Assembly (NCBI RefSeq): GCF_000189635.1
Contig: NW_002475958.1
Span: 62,001 to 126,000, forward strand
Direction: 5' to 3'
DNA: 64,000 bases
Origin: Tetrahymena thermophila SB210
Taxonomy: Eukaryota; Ciliophora; Oligohymenophorea; Hymenostomatida; Tetrahymenidae
The notes beneath the pieces were generated by a model, which was not told where the DNA came from, made no database searches, and saw only the letters and a list, made by a program, of their open reading frames with translations. Within the stretch, counting starts at the first letter, position 1. Each line of letters opens with the position of its first letter. A program made the position numbers and the translations under genes. Shown here piece after piece: positions 12,321 through 25,382 of the stretch.

Positions 12321-13370
12321 ATGTTTGTTTATTTTTATTTTATTAAAACATTGAAATAATTTTTTCAAATTAAAAAATAAAAGTTTTAATTTTATTCAAA
12401 TAAGATTATTTATTTTTATAAAATATTTTAAGTTTTTTTATAAATTCAACTTTCAATTTTATTTGTCTTTTTTCCTTTCTATTATTAATCTCAAACAAAT
12501 TTAAAAATTGAATTGTATTTAAAAAAAATATAAGGCTTATAAATATCAAACTTATTTTTATTCTATTTTTCAATGGCTACAATACATGTTTAGTATTAAA
12601 TTCTGATATAATTATACTTTTTTTTATATCACAAAATTTCAAATTTTCACTAAGTTCTAATTCATAATTTTTATAAGATTTCAAATAAATTAGTTAGTAT
12701 AATTTGCAAACTATTATTAAATAAGTACTAATAAAGTGTAATAATTAAACAATCTTTTTGTTATTTAAATTTTTTAATTGTAAATATAATAAATTAATTA
12801 AGAGAAAGAGAATATTTAAAATTAATTTTTATAACTTTTATGCAAGTTGAATAAATTCAAAGATATCTCCCTCTAAATCCCTCAGATAAGGCAAAATAAG
12901 GAATTATCATATCTATAAAATACTACTATTGTCATTAACCAATTTGATTCTCAATAATCATCGAAATAAATATTATGTAATTTTTCAAATATAAATAACA
13001 CCAATTTTGCATTAAATAAATAAATTGATTTTTTTTAAATATATATTTTTAAATAGAAATTAAAGATTTTATTAAATTAACTTTAATCTACTTTAAATCT
13101 TAAAATTGGCCGGCCCCAGACCCAATCTAAAAAATTTAATGTATGCCACGTGGGCAGTTGTGTAATTTTCTATTATACATTTTTATTTAATAAAATTTAA
13201 TTTTAAAATAATAAATGCCATTCACTTATCTAGTCGTTTCCAAATGACGAAATTTTTGAATGACATTTTGCTGTATTTTTTAAATTTTAATATAAATTAT
13301 TTATAGAACAAACAAACAAAAAAAGAAACAAACAAACAAATAATTATTTAAACTTTCAATAAACATAAAA
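12321..13370. other. Intergenic with a GC-rich palindromic island
   Basis: The first ~400 bases are the family B downstream flank. The rest is AT-rich and gene-free apart from a sharp GC-rich patch at 13,107-13,160, described separately. The last ~70 bases before A3 carry tandem ACAA units. Confidence 0.6.
13107..13160. other. GC-rich island with two perfect 8-bp palindromes
   Basis: In DNA with very long runs of A and T, this short stretch holds GGCCGGCC (13,108-13,115), a C-rich run, and CCACGTGG (13,146-13,153) inside gccacgtgggc. An ATTGG...CCAAT pair (13,105-13,125) flanks the first palindrome. It lies about 220 bases upstream of A3 and is absent from the other A leaders. It could be a protein-binding site or a fragment of foreign or eliminated DNA; the sequence does not decide. 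Confidence 0.5.
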
Positions 13371-14966
13371 ATGGAAATAGAAATAATACACGGGTTCTTT
13401 TTTACTATGGTAAAGCTAAATTCAGGAATTCAATTCTACTTCTTTTATCAATATATAAATGTAAAATTCTATCATTAAATTTTCTTATTCTAATTTTTAA
13501 AATAAAAAAAGTAAGATTAAAAGAGCTACATCTATTGCTTCATTAGCTTTTATATTATAGAAAGGTTATTTAGTTGGATTACTGATATGTTTTTTATAAA
13601 AAGAAATAATTTAGAGTCTATTTTAATTTTAATACTTAATTTGGCTTAATTGGATGAGTTTTACTTCATGATTAGCTAAGATAGGCGTAGAGAGTATTTA
13701 GAAGAAGGAATATTAGAAAAGAGTGTAATTACATTCTTATTTGATATTCCTTTGTACCTAATGAGTATAGTTTGGGTTTTAAAAGTTTAATTTATGCCTT
13801 TAAATATGGTATTCGTTTCTATTCTTTTATTATTGATATACATTGGGCTATTTACTACAGCTTTATCTATAATAGGTAGCCTTGAGTTAAATATTTATAA
13901 ATTGTTTAGGTTTAAGTGTTGGTTTTTTTAATATTTGTACTCTTATTTTTAATTTTTTACTTACTTTTGGTCGCTTTGCTTAATATGGAATTATTATAAT
14001 TTGTAATATTATTTCTTGGCAGTATACAGCGTGCTTCTTGTTTTATTAATAAAGCATGTATGGCTCCGTTTATAAAATAACTTATAAACTATGGAAAAAT
14101 ATACCATTCTTATTATAATCATTATCAAATAATTGTTACATATAGTATTCAGATATAGAAAAAAGAAACATTCATCATTTAGCATTTAAAATAAATTTGG
14201 CTACAAAATCTTTAATTCTATGATTATTTTTGAATTATTGATTAAGCTTTATCTTTTAATAGCATTTTGGATTGTTTTTTAAAAAACAAATAATAATAAT
14301 AACAATAACAATTAGCAGCTATATTCATTTAAAATTACCGTTTTAATAATGATAGTAATAAGTTTTTTAATCCTTCTTTTTTAAAGTATTGATCAAGTAA
14401 TAATAAACCAGTATAAATATAAAGATTATATTGAATTAGAATCTATTCAAGAATTTATTAAATTCGATAAGAATAGTAAGGATATTAAAAATAATTATGT
14501 AAAATACATTTAAATATTTGATATTTTTTATAATGAAGAGACTTATGGAATAAGCATAATTAAGGATATTTTATTTGAGTATGAAAGCATAGAAATAATA
14601 GGAAGAGATTTTAATAAGAAAAAGATATTAAACAATAAATATTTTTACTCTGTTGAAATAGAGTTTATTATGAAAGCTTAATAAATTTTAGATGTTATTT
14701 AAACATAAAAAGTGATATCATAGATATAAAGTGTTTATTTAAAACTATAAAATGATGGATATTTATATGATTTATATAAATTTTGGATAGATAACTACAT
14801 AGAAATTAGTCTCTACTCAAATTACGACTATAGATTTTACTAATTAATAAATAATATCAAATAATAAATGTAATCTGCTATTTCCTAACTAATAATATAT
14901 TAAAAATTTATTTTTCCTTAAATGATCGTAAATCCTCACTTTGTTTATTATGATTTATATGATTGA
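13371..14966 (+). CDS. Family A membrane protein, copy A3
   Basis: Exon 1 is 13371-13460 (30 codons, MEIEIIHGFFFTMVKLN), the intron 13461-13511 (51 nt) and exon 2 13512-14966; 514 residues. It has the same membrane layout as A1 and ends PHFVYYDLYD. The loop before the last membrane segment holds a run of eight Asn then two Gln, written mostly as AAT repeats; the same loop is shorter in A1, A2 and A5, so this is a codon-repeat length polymorphism between paralogs. The segment after residue ~140 (LSIIGSLELNIYKL) is the most changed part. Function unknown. Confidence 0.85.
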
Positions 14967-15571
14967 ATGAAATACTTTTTAAAATCCTAATTTATGTTTT
15001 TTGAGTTTTATTTTGTTAAATTATAATAATTAAAAAATATTACATTAATTACAAAATAACTATTTTTCCAAATAACGAAATTTTTATTTAGATGTAGAGT
15101 ATGTATCTCAAAAATAAAAAAATTTTATTTTTTGTATTTAAAAATGAATTTTTATTTTCAGGATTTGCAAAAGATAATGAGAATTTAATATTTAGATTTT
15201 TTAAATGAAATTTAGAAATATAAAAATTTTTTAAATCAAATTTATAAAGTTATTTATTTTTTGCTTTTAGTTAATAGAATATTTTTGATGTAAGCATTAA
15301 TTTAGTAGGATTTATTTCATGTTAAGCTTTTCTATTGTTTCAAAATAACTAAATACTGGAACAAAATATCTTTTATGATAATTATAATTTAGTCTTTCTT
15401 CAAATTTCTCTTTTTTTCACATTCTTAGTCTATTTATCAATAAATATTAGTGATAATTTATTTTTCTGCTATTATAAATTAAAAAATCATAAAACTAATT
15501 TCTTAATATTTATTTTGAAACAAATTATTGATTATTAACACAACAAACTAAAAAGTTATTATTTAAGCAAA
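14967..15571. other. Intergenic between A3 and A4
   Basis: AT-rich. No gene was recognised. The final ~200 bases serve as the A4 leader, which keeps an aacaaac unit and the ttattatttaa phrase near the ATG. Confidence 0.55.
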
Positions 15572-17176
15572 ATGATAAGCACAGATATGGAAAGAAGTAT
15601 AATTAAAGGATTCATATTCACTTTTATTAAGCTAAATACAGGAATTTAATTTTATTTCTTTTATCAATATATCAATGTAACATTTTTGTTTTATTAAGTT
15701 ACTGTTTACTTATTCTAATTCTTAAAAATAAAAAAGTAAGATTAAAAAAGCTACATCTACAGTTTCATTAGTTTTTATGTTATAGAAAGACTATTTAGTT
15801 GGGCTATTGAAATTTTAGCTCTCAAAATAGACAAATTTGATTCCATTTTAATTTTAATACTTAATTTGGTATAATTGGAGGAGTTTTACTTCATGATTAA
15901 AGACGAAACACAAAGTAAGTATTTAAATTAAGGTATAATAGCTTAAAGTATAATAATATACTTATTTAACATACCTTTGTACTTAATGAGCATTATTTGG
16001 GTTTTAAAAGTCTAATTTATACCTCTAAACGTGGCATTGATTTCAATTGTTATCATGTTGCTATATGTTGGTCCATTTTCTGTAGCTTTTGTTATGATTA
16101 TAGATGACTAAAGATTTAATATTGATAATTTCTTAAAGATAAAGCTTTGGCCTTTATATTTATATTCATACTTTCAATTTTTTACTTTTTTCTGGTCCCT
16201 CTATTATATATGGAATTATTATAACTTTTAATACTATTTCTTGGTAGTATACAGTGTGCTTATTGCTCTACTAATAAATTGTTTATGGCTCCGATTATAA
16301 AATAACTTTTAAGCTTGCAATAAATAAATGCTTTTCTTAATAATCATTATCAAACAATTATTGCATATAGTGATAGGATAAAGATAGAATAAGAATTAAG
16401 TGATAAATGTTTTAAATAAAACTGGTTAAAAAATGTATAATTCTATGATTATTTTTGAATTCTTGATAAAGCTATATCTTCTAATAGCATTTTGTATTTC
16501 TTTTTAAACAATCAACAATTAGGACCATCTATACTCATTTTAAGTTGCCTTATTAATAATGCTGATAATTAGTTTTTTCATCCTATTTTACTAAACCATA
16601 ATTTAAGTATTAATCAAATAGTATTTTCAAAGAGAATTTTTAGAAATGGATTCTGTTTAAGAGTTTATTTAGCTTGATTAGAATAATAAGGACATTACAA
16701 ATAAAAATGTAAAATATATTTAAATATTTGATATTTTTTATAATTAAGAAGCTCATGGAGTAAATATTATCAAAAATATTTTATTTGAGTATGAAAGCAT
16801 AGAAATAATTGGAAGAGACTTTAGTAAGTAAAAGATATAAAATGATAAATATTATTACTCAGTGCAAACTTAATTTAAAGTGAAAATATAATAAATTTTA
16901 GATATAATTTAAACAAAGAAAGTAGTATCAGAAATATAAAGTGTTTATCTAAATCTTTAAAATGACTAATAATTATATGATTTATATAAAGTTTGGATAA
17001 ATAACAACATTTAAATTAGTCTTCATACAAACTATGATATTCAATATTTAGGATTAATAACTGGAATCAAATAATAAACTTGTTCTACTATTTGCTAACT
17101 TATTACATATTAAAAGCACATTTTTCCTCATATGATTGTAAATCCCTGTTAAACGTATTATGATTTGTATGATTGA
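15572..17176 (+). CDS. Family A membrane protein, copy A4
   Basis: Exon 1 is 15572-15676 (35 codons), the intron 15677-15736 (60 nt, GTAACA...AAAAG) and exon 2 15737-17176; 514 residues. The first ATG adds five residues (MISTD) in front of the family start MERSIIKGFIF; the second ATG at 15587 restores the usual 30-codon exon 1 and may be the real start. It is closest to A1 in the middle (GPFSVAF, KIKLW) and carries an unusual share of TAA codons, including one in exon 1. It ends PCQTYYDLYD. Same topology and unknown function as the other copies. Confidence 0.85.
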
Positions 17177-18566
17177 AAAAAAATATTATTAATTATAATT
17201 TCTGTAAAAATAGTTAGTTAAATTAAAAAGCTTCTACTTAAAAATATTTTTCTTTGTTGTGAAAATTAGCACAATTTATTATTCTTTTTTGCTCGATTCG
17301 ATATTGCAAGTTTTAATCTTTACATGTATTAAATTTTAATCATCTTTTTTTTGTTAAATTTATAATAAAAAATGTGTATTTTAGAAATGATACAATCAAA
17401 TATATTTCATATTAGTAACTCCTATCTCAATTTATTTTTTTTAGTAACTTATATGCTTCCGATTAAAATGTTTTTAATTAAAAGCTTCATAGCTTTACAC
17501 TTCTCTTAAAAATATTTTTTTTAAGAAATAAAAAAAATTATTCATTTTACAACATTATTATTTAAGCTCTCAATAGTAAAATTAAAATTATTAATATTTT
17601 CAAAATTACTTTTACTGATTTTATCATTGCTTTATCTACTCACCAAAGATTTATCAATAGATATCTAAAAGTGCGAGATATGATTTTGTTTTATCTATCT
17701 CTAAAATTAAATATAATAACTCATACTTACACTAATATAAAATTCCAAAATCTTAGAGTAGAATAATTTATTAGATTTTATTTAGATTAATCAAATTAAT
17801 CTTAAAGATGCTTGAATGATTATTTTTAATATTTTGACCACTTTATGGTACTTTCAATAGAGTAATTTTATAAGTTAAAGAAATTAATAACTAACATACA
17901 TTAATTACTTTAGTTATTTAAAAAGTAGTGTTAATGGTTTAATTTCTGAAAATTGTTATTAATAAAAATAATAAAATATTCTGTCAACATTAGTATTTTT
18001 ATTGATTCTTCTATTATTTAAGATTCTATATAAAATAGAAAATTTTATTTGCAATTCTAATAATTTTATTTAAATATAAATTAAAATTCAATTGTATGTT
18101 TGTCTTTTAGTTAATTTTGATATCAATAATTAATAATAAATTGAAATCTTAAAATTCTTAGTTTTTAGTATTTTAATGATGAAAATAAAATATTTTCTAG
18201 ATAGCACCTTCCTTATTAGATAGCTAATCCTAAAATAATTTTTTACGATTTATTAGAATTATTGATACTTTTTAAAAAGTATTAAATAAAAATTTTAAAA
18301 AAATATTCAAAGTTTATTACTTTTTTATTATATTTTAATAAATAAAATTATTTTAAATGAAAACTAAATCTTCAGACTCTGATTTTGTATTTTAAATAAT
18401 TCAAAAACATACTTAAAATTTTAATATCTAATTTAATTATCAGGCATATCCCTAATATTTATTTAGCTAAACATTAGATTTTTGATAATCTAAATGATTT
18501 AATTAATATTTATATAAATAAATATCCTAATAAATATTTTCAAAAAGATTAGAATAAATATAAGTA
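17177..18566. repeat. Repeat module C1 and the B3 leader
   Basis: From about 17,206 to 18,196 the sequence matches C2 and C3 (shared phrases: attattcttttttgctc, ttagaaatgatacaatcaaat, tttatctatctctaaaatt, tttgaccactttatg). No intact reading frame is conserved. A hydrophobic patch (IVKLKLLIF...LLLLILSLLYLLTKDLS, about 17,578-17,680) is also seen in C2, so this may be a decayed membrane-protein exon. From about 18,200 it passes into the B upstream flank. Confidence 0.6.
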
Positions 18567-19829
18567 ATGTAAGTAGATTAAGATAATTTATATATAGAAG
18601 AAGTAAGATAATTACATTTTAACTTTGACTATGCAAAATGTTAGGAGAGGTGTAAAGTCATTCTTGAAGAAAAACCTTATTTGTTTTAAGTTAGAACATA
18701 CTACGGATTCTTTTTAATATATGATGATTTAAATGAATCTCTCAAGTAGTAATTGTAAGTTTATCAAGAAGCTCCATACTACTTTGAAAACACTTCATAT
18801 TTGTTAGATAACATTTTCAGTAATTTCTAAAATAAAGGTAGAAGTTTGGTTTAAACTATTTTCAAATAATATAATGATTACTAAGGAGAAAAAAATGGCT
18901 TCTATTATATCTGCTTAGCATTAATTTATCGCATTTAAAAAGATAATGAAAAATCTTACGAAATTTTATTTTCTAAAGTGAATGATTATGATGATTAACC
19001 TATGGTCTAAACTTGGTTTTATCATCAACTTGGATGTCACTTCTTAAATATGACAAATCATGGAGAAGATGAAGAAAATGAAAATGTATAAAAATCTCTG
19101 AATTTTTTTAAAAAAGGGTTAGAATTATAACCAAGATCTACAATGAATCTTTAAAATTTAGGAGTCTAATACAATAGAATAGGAACTTAAGAAGCCTACA
19201 TATTATCTGTTTAATATTACAATGAAGCCCTAAATATTAATCCAGAAGATCACTATGCACTTTGCAATTTATCTTGTGTGTTAGTCGATCTTGGTTATCA
19301 TGCTTAAAGTTTTTAAATAATAGAAATGTGTTTTAAAAAGTTAAAATTTAATTTTGTTTTATAATAATATTTGAGTCTGCTCGTAAATCAATTTAATATG
19401 CTAGGAATTGAAAATATTGATTAGATATTTAGAGAAGTTTGCTAAGGGATATAAACTTTAATTGAAATAGAAGCAAATAATTAGTCTCAGTTTTTCATTT
19501 TTTTATACATATAAATTTTATCAATTCAACATTCTATACAACTTAAACATATAGACTTATTTGAATAAATTGTTTCAGCATTTAGAAGGGAAGATATAAT
19601 TTCTTTAATTTAGCTCAACAAATTTATGATAGAATAATAATTAATGGAAGATAATGGAGAAGAATAAACAAAGATAGTTCCTGTTCAAAAGTTGACAAAC
19701 ATTTTAATATAAAAAGAATTAATGATTTCATAATAATTGCTGTCTTTAATAGCATATAAAAATATAATCTAGAATAATTTACATTTCTAATAATCTTTCT
19801 CTCATTGGGATTTACACATTGATTATTGA
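18567..19829 (+). CDS. Family B TPR-type protein, copy B3
   Basis: Single exon, 421 codons, the same length as B1 and B4. It starts MQVDQDNLYIEEVRQLHFN and ends with the family C-terminus SFSHWDLHIDY before TGA 19829. TPR-like repeats sit at the same places (FKKGLELQPRSTMNLQNLG, YYNEALNINPEDHYALCNLS). It is closer to B4 than to B1, for instance in DNIF(S/C)NFQNKGRSLVQTIF where B1 has DNFIYFENKGRSLAQRIF. It is preceded by module C1, a pairing repeated at C3-B4, so C and B appear to have been copied together. No signal peptide or membrane segment. Confidence 0.85.
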
Positions 19830-20504
19830 AAGTTTTTTTTTATTTTATTAAGGCATTCAAGTAATTTTTTCAAACTAAAAAATAAGAGTTTATATTGGTT
19901 TTTTAAGTAAGTAAAATAAATTGTTTAGTTTTACAAAATATTTTCAGTTTGTTTTATTTTTATAATTTAACTTTCAATATTATTTGTCTTTTTTCCTTAC
20001 TATTATCAATTTCAAACAAGCATAAACAATCAAATAAACTGTATTAAAAATACATTTAAGCCTTATAAATATCATACTTATTTTTATTCTTTTTTTTCAA
20101 GATTTTAATTGTTTTAAGAAAAAAATTATTAGGGATAAATATTAATTAATAAGAATTTAGATTATATTAATTTTTTATATTTATATTTAATCACAAATTT
20201 CTAAAATATTTTTTTTTATTTTTTATAAATTGAACTTTTATTTTTAATTTAAAAAATATCTCAGCTAGAGTTTTTAATTTATTAAAGTTTAATTAATAAA
20301 AATAAATATCTTCCATTATTATATAAACTAAGTTAAAGTATCTATCAAACCTTATTTGTCTCTTTTAATCAGCTATGATATTAATCAAATTTTGTTTTTA
20401 ATAATTCTAAAATCATAGCCATATATTTTTTAATTTGAATATTAACTATAAATAGAAAAAACAAACAAATTATTATTGAAACTTTAAAATAAACAAACAT
20501 AAAA
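19830..20504. other. B3 downstream flank and A5 leader
   Basis: No gene. The first ~270 bases match the other family B downstream flanks. From about 20,300 on the sequence matches the A2 leader closely, up to a double aaacaaac unit just before the ATG. Confidence 0.6.
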
Positions 20505-22091
20505 ATGGAAAAAAATATTATTAAAGGATTCATTTTCACTATAGTTAAGCTAAATACAGGAATTCAATTCTATTTCTTTTATCAATATATAAACGTAAAA
20601 TTCTATCATTAAATTATCTTATTCTAATTTTTAAAATATTTAAAGGAAGATTAAAAAAGCTACATCTACTGCTTTATTAGCTTTTATATTATAGAAAGAT
20701 TATTTAGTTGGATTATAGAAATATCTTCTCTAAAAACAAATAAATTAGAGTCCATTTTAATTTTAATACTTAATTTGGCTTAGTTGGACGAGTTTTACTT
20801 CATGATTACCTATAAAATGCATAGTATGTATTTAGAAGAAGGTATAGTAGCATAGGGTGCAATTATATTCTTATTTAACATTCCTTTGTACTTGATGAGT
20901 ATAGTTTGGGTTTTAAAAGTTTAATATATTCTTCTAAACGTGGTTTTCATTTCAATTATTTTAATATTGATATACATTGCGCCATTTACAATAGCTTTTT
21001 TTAAATTTATGGATCCCATGTTTAATATTGATAAATTGTCAAAGTTAAAGATTTGGTTTTTTTAATATTCGTATTCCTATTTTTAATTTTTTACTTACTT
21101 TTGGTCACTTTGCTTAATATGGAATCATTATAATCTTTAATACTATGTCTTGGCAATTTTAAGTGTGCTTATTGTTTTACTAATTAAGCATTTATGGCTC
21201 CGTTTGAAAAATAACTTCTAAACTAGAGAAAAATATATGTTTTTGATTATAATCATTATCAAATAACTATTACATATAGTACTCAGTTATAGAAAAAAAA
21301 AGAATTAAGTATTTGACATTTTAAATAAAATTGGCTATAAAATATATAATTCTATGATTATTTTTGAGTTATTGATTAAGCTTTATCTTCTAATAGCATT
21401 TTGGATTGTATTTTAAACAACAAATAATAATAATAATTAGTAACTATATTCATTTAAAGTTACTATTTTAATATTGTTAGTAATAAGTTTTTTAATCCTA
21501 CTTTTTTAAAGTATATCTCAAGTGATAATGAAACAGTATATTTATAAAAAATATATAGAATTAGATTCTATGCTAGAATTTATTTAGCTAGATAAGAATA
21601 GTAAGGATATTAAAAATAAAAATATAAAATAAATTTAAATATTTGATACTTTTTATAACTAAGAGACTTATGGAATAAACATAATTAAGGATATTTTATT
21701 TGAGTATGAAAGCATAGAAATAATAGGAAGAGACTTTAATAAGAAAAAAATAGAAAACAATAAATATTTTTACTATGTTAAAATTGAGTTTATTGTGAAA
21801 GCAAAATAAATTTTAGATGTTATTTAAACATAAAAAGTGATATCATAGATATAAAGTGTTTATTTAAATCTATAAAATGATGAATATTTATATGATTTAT
21901 ATAAATTTTGGATAGATAACTACATAGAAATTAGTCTCTACTCAAATTACGACTATATATATTACTAATTAATAAATAATATCAAATAGTAAATGTAATC
22001 TGCTATTTCCTAACTAATAATATTTTAAAAATTTATTTTTCCTTAAATGATCATAAATCCTCACATTGTTTATTATGATTTGTATGATTGA
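20505..22091 (+). CDS. Family A membrane protein, copy A5
   Basis: Exon 1 is 20505-20594 (30 codons, MEKNIIKGFIFTIVKLN), the intron 20595-20645 (51 nt) and exon 2 20646-22091; 511 residues, no internal TGA. It is most similar to A3 in the C-terminal tail (YIEISLYSNYDY). Exon 2 begins with Glu where the others begin with Gln (GAA for TAA), a one-base change right at the splice acceptor. The Asn run before the last membrane segment is five residues long. It is the last family A copy in the window; module C2 follows. Confidence 0.85.
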
Positions 22092-23650
22092 ATGAAATAT
22101 CTGTCATCATCTTAATTTAAGTTTTTTGAGTTTTATTTTGTCAAATTTAAATAATTTAAAATATATTATAAACTTTATTTGTAAAACAATTATTTTCCTG
22201 TCAAGAGTGTTAGTGTCAATTTTATTATTCTTTTTTACTCAAATTCGATATAAGTAAGTTTTAAGATCTTTACAAGTTAGTTATAAATTTTAATCATCTT
22301 TTTTAAATTTAACACAAAAAATTGATGAATTTTATTTTATTTTGATAAATAACAGTTTTTTAATTTCATAAATCTAACAATAAGTGGTTACATATAATTA
22401 GTATTTTAGATATCCCTCTCTATTTAATTATAATAAAAAGTATATTTTAGAAATGATACAATCAAATAAACTTCATATTAGTAACTCCTATAACCATTTA
22501 TTTTTTTTAGTAGCTTATGTGCTTTTGTTAAAAGATTTTTAATTAAAAGCTTCATAGCTTTTCACTTCTAATAATGTTTTTATCTGAAATAAACAAATTT
22601 AATAATTTTATAACATTTTATAAACTTTTTTTTAATCTCTTGATAGTAAAATTACTATTATTAATATTTTCTTTTGCTATTTTACTGATATTATCTTTGC
22701 TTTACCAATTTACCAAAGATTTATCAGTAGATATCTATAAGTGGGAGATAAGACTTTGATTTATCTATCTCTAAAATTTAATATAATAACTCTTACTTAC
22801 ATTAATATAAAATATTTACAAAATATATTATTGAATCAGACATAAAATATAAGATGAACTAAGCTTTTTTATTTTTAAAATTTATATTTTTCCCATCTAC
22901 TTATTAGCTTTATATCATAAGATATACTATAAATACTTTAAAAATATAATTTTAATTGTGATGTTCTTTAACAATATTTTAAGTTTGGTTATGATTGGAT
23001 ATGACCTTTTAAAAAATCAAATTTGTAAATACCTTTTTTATTCCAAAACTTTAGTAAGGGATAATTTATAAGATTTAATAAATTAATCAAATTAATATTA
23101 AAGATACTTGAAAAATTATTTTAAATACTTTGACCACTTTATGATATTCTCAATAGAGTAATTTTTATAAGTTAAAGAAATTCAATAATTAGTATACATT
23201 AGTTTGTTATGTTATGTAAAAATCAGTGTCAACGGGTAAATTACTGAAAGTTATTATTTTTAAAATAGTAAAACATTCTTCATAAATTAGTATTTTTATT
23301 GATGATTATTCTATTATTTTATATTCTATTTAAAATAGAAAATTTTATTTACCATTCAAATAATTTTATTTCAAATATAAATAAAAATTCAATTAGTTTG
23401 TCCTTTAATTAATTAATATTGATGTCAATAATTTATAATAATATGAAATCTTAAAAATCTTAATTTTTAATATTTTACTGATGAGAATTAAAGTATTTTC
23501 GAGCCTATATTTTTTTGTAAATATATTAAATTAAGTGAAAGATAATATTTTAAATTAATTTTTATTACTTAAATCCAAGTTGAATAAATTCAAAAATATA
23601 TCCCTCAGAATCTCTCAGATTATAATTATAAATGAATATATTAATAAAAT

Positions 23651-23670
23651 TTAGGCTTTTATTAGCCTAA
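23651..23670. other. Perfect 7-bp hairpin with a 6-nt loop
   Basis: TTAGGCT, then tttatt, then AGCCTAA. It stands in a short stretch between modules C2 and C3 that is not part of either. It could shape an RNA end, but no gene reads into it. Confidence 0.5.
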
Positions 23671-25382
23671 AGGGTAAATCTATTATCTTTATTCATGATA
23701 AATATGTTGAAATATAGTAATATTAGAGATGTCTTACTGAACGCTATTTTCCTTTTATGAGAAAACGTCACCTATATTCCAAACACATATTATTATAGGA
23801 TGAAAGTCCTTTCTCTTGATTGTAGAAACAAACAAAATTTTGAAAAAAAAGAGAGTCATAATTTATGTAAAAATACTTAGTTGAATTAAAAAGCTTTCAC
23901 TAAAATTCTTTTTCTTGATTGTAAAGAGTATTAATGCAATTTTTGTATTCTTTTTTGCTCATCGATATAATTAAGTTTTTTAAATTTGATAAATAACATA
24001 TTTATAATTTCGAAAATTCAACAAGAAGTTGCTATATATAATTAGTATTTTAGATATATCTCTTAATTAATTATAATAAAATATGTATTTTAGAAATCAT
24101 ACTATCAAATAAACTTCATATTAGTAACTACTATCACAATTTATTTTTTTTAATAGCTAATATGCTTTTTATTAAAAGATTTTTAATTAATAACTTCATA
24201 GCTTTTCACTTTTCAAAAAATATTTTTTATCAGAAAGAAATAAACAAAGTTATTCATTTAAGAACATTTTTTAAACTTTTTATTTAAACTCTCTTAAGTA
24301 AAATTACTCTTATTCATATTTTTCTTGTTATTTTTACTGATGTTATCTTTGCTTTACCAATTCTAAAGATTTATGAAAATATGTCTATAAGTGGGAGATA
24401 AGATTTTGATTTATCTATCTCTAAAATTAAATATAATAACTTGTACTTACGCTAATATAAAATATTTAAATGAAAATATTTACAAAATATTTGATTTAAT
24501 CAGATATAAAATATAAGATAATATGCTTTTTATTTTTAAAATTATACATTTTTCCTATCAACTTATTAGCTTTATATAATGATATATACTATAAATACTT
24601 TAAAAATATAATTTTAATTGTAATATTCTTTAATAATGTTTTTAGTTTGGCTATGATTAGATATGACCTTTGAAAAAATCAAATTTTTAAATACCTTTTT
24701 TATTACAAAACATTAGAAAGGGAAAATTTATAAGATTTTATAAATTAATCAAATTAATCTTAAAGATGCTTGAAAAATTATTTTAAATACTTTGACCACT
24801 TTATGGTTTCTCATTTGAGTAATTTTTATAGGTAATAGAAATTCAATAAATAATATACATTAGTTTGTTTGGTTATGTAAAAACAGTGTTTAAGGTTTAA
24901 TGACTGAAAGTTATTATCTATAAAAACAGTAAAATATTCTGCAAATATTAGTATTTTTATTGATTCTTTAATTGTTTTAGATTCTATTTAAAATTTTTAA
25001 TTTTATTTAAGTATAAATGATAATAGAATTTTATGTTTTTCCTTTAATTAATATTGATGGAAATAATTTATAATAATTTGAAATCTTAAAAATCTTAATT
25101 TTTAGTATTTTAATGATGAGAATAAAAGTATTTTTAGATAGCACCTTTTTGGATGGCTAATCCTAAAATATTTTCTTAGGATTTATTTAAATATTGATAG
25201 TTTGTTTTTAAAAAGTATTAATTTAAAATTTTTTTAAAATATTAAAAGTTTAAAACTTTTTTAGTTTTTTTTTTAATATATAAAATTACTTTAAATTGCA
25301 AAATTCTTCAGTCTTTGATTTTTTATTTTAAATAATTCAAAAAAATACTTAAAATTCATAATATATAATATAATTATCTGGC

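Noticed and set aside
22574-22759. 61-codon hydrophobic open frame in module C2
   Set aside because: C1 and C3 lack the start codon and the frame; a single short open frame is expected by chance when only TGA stops translation.
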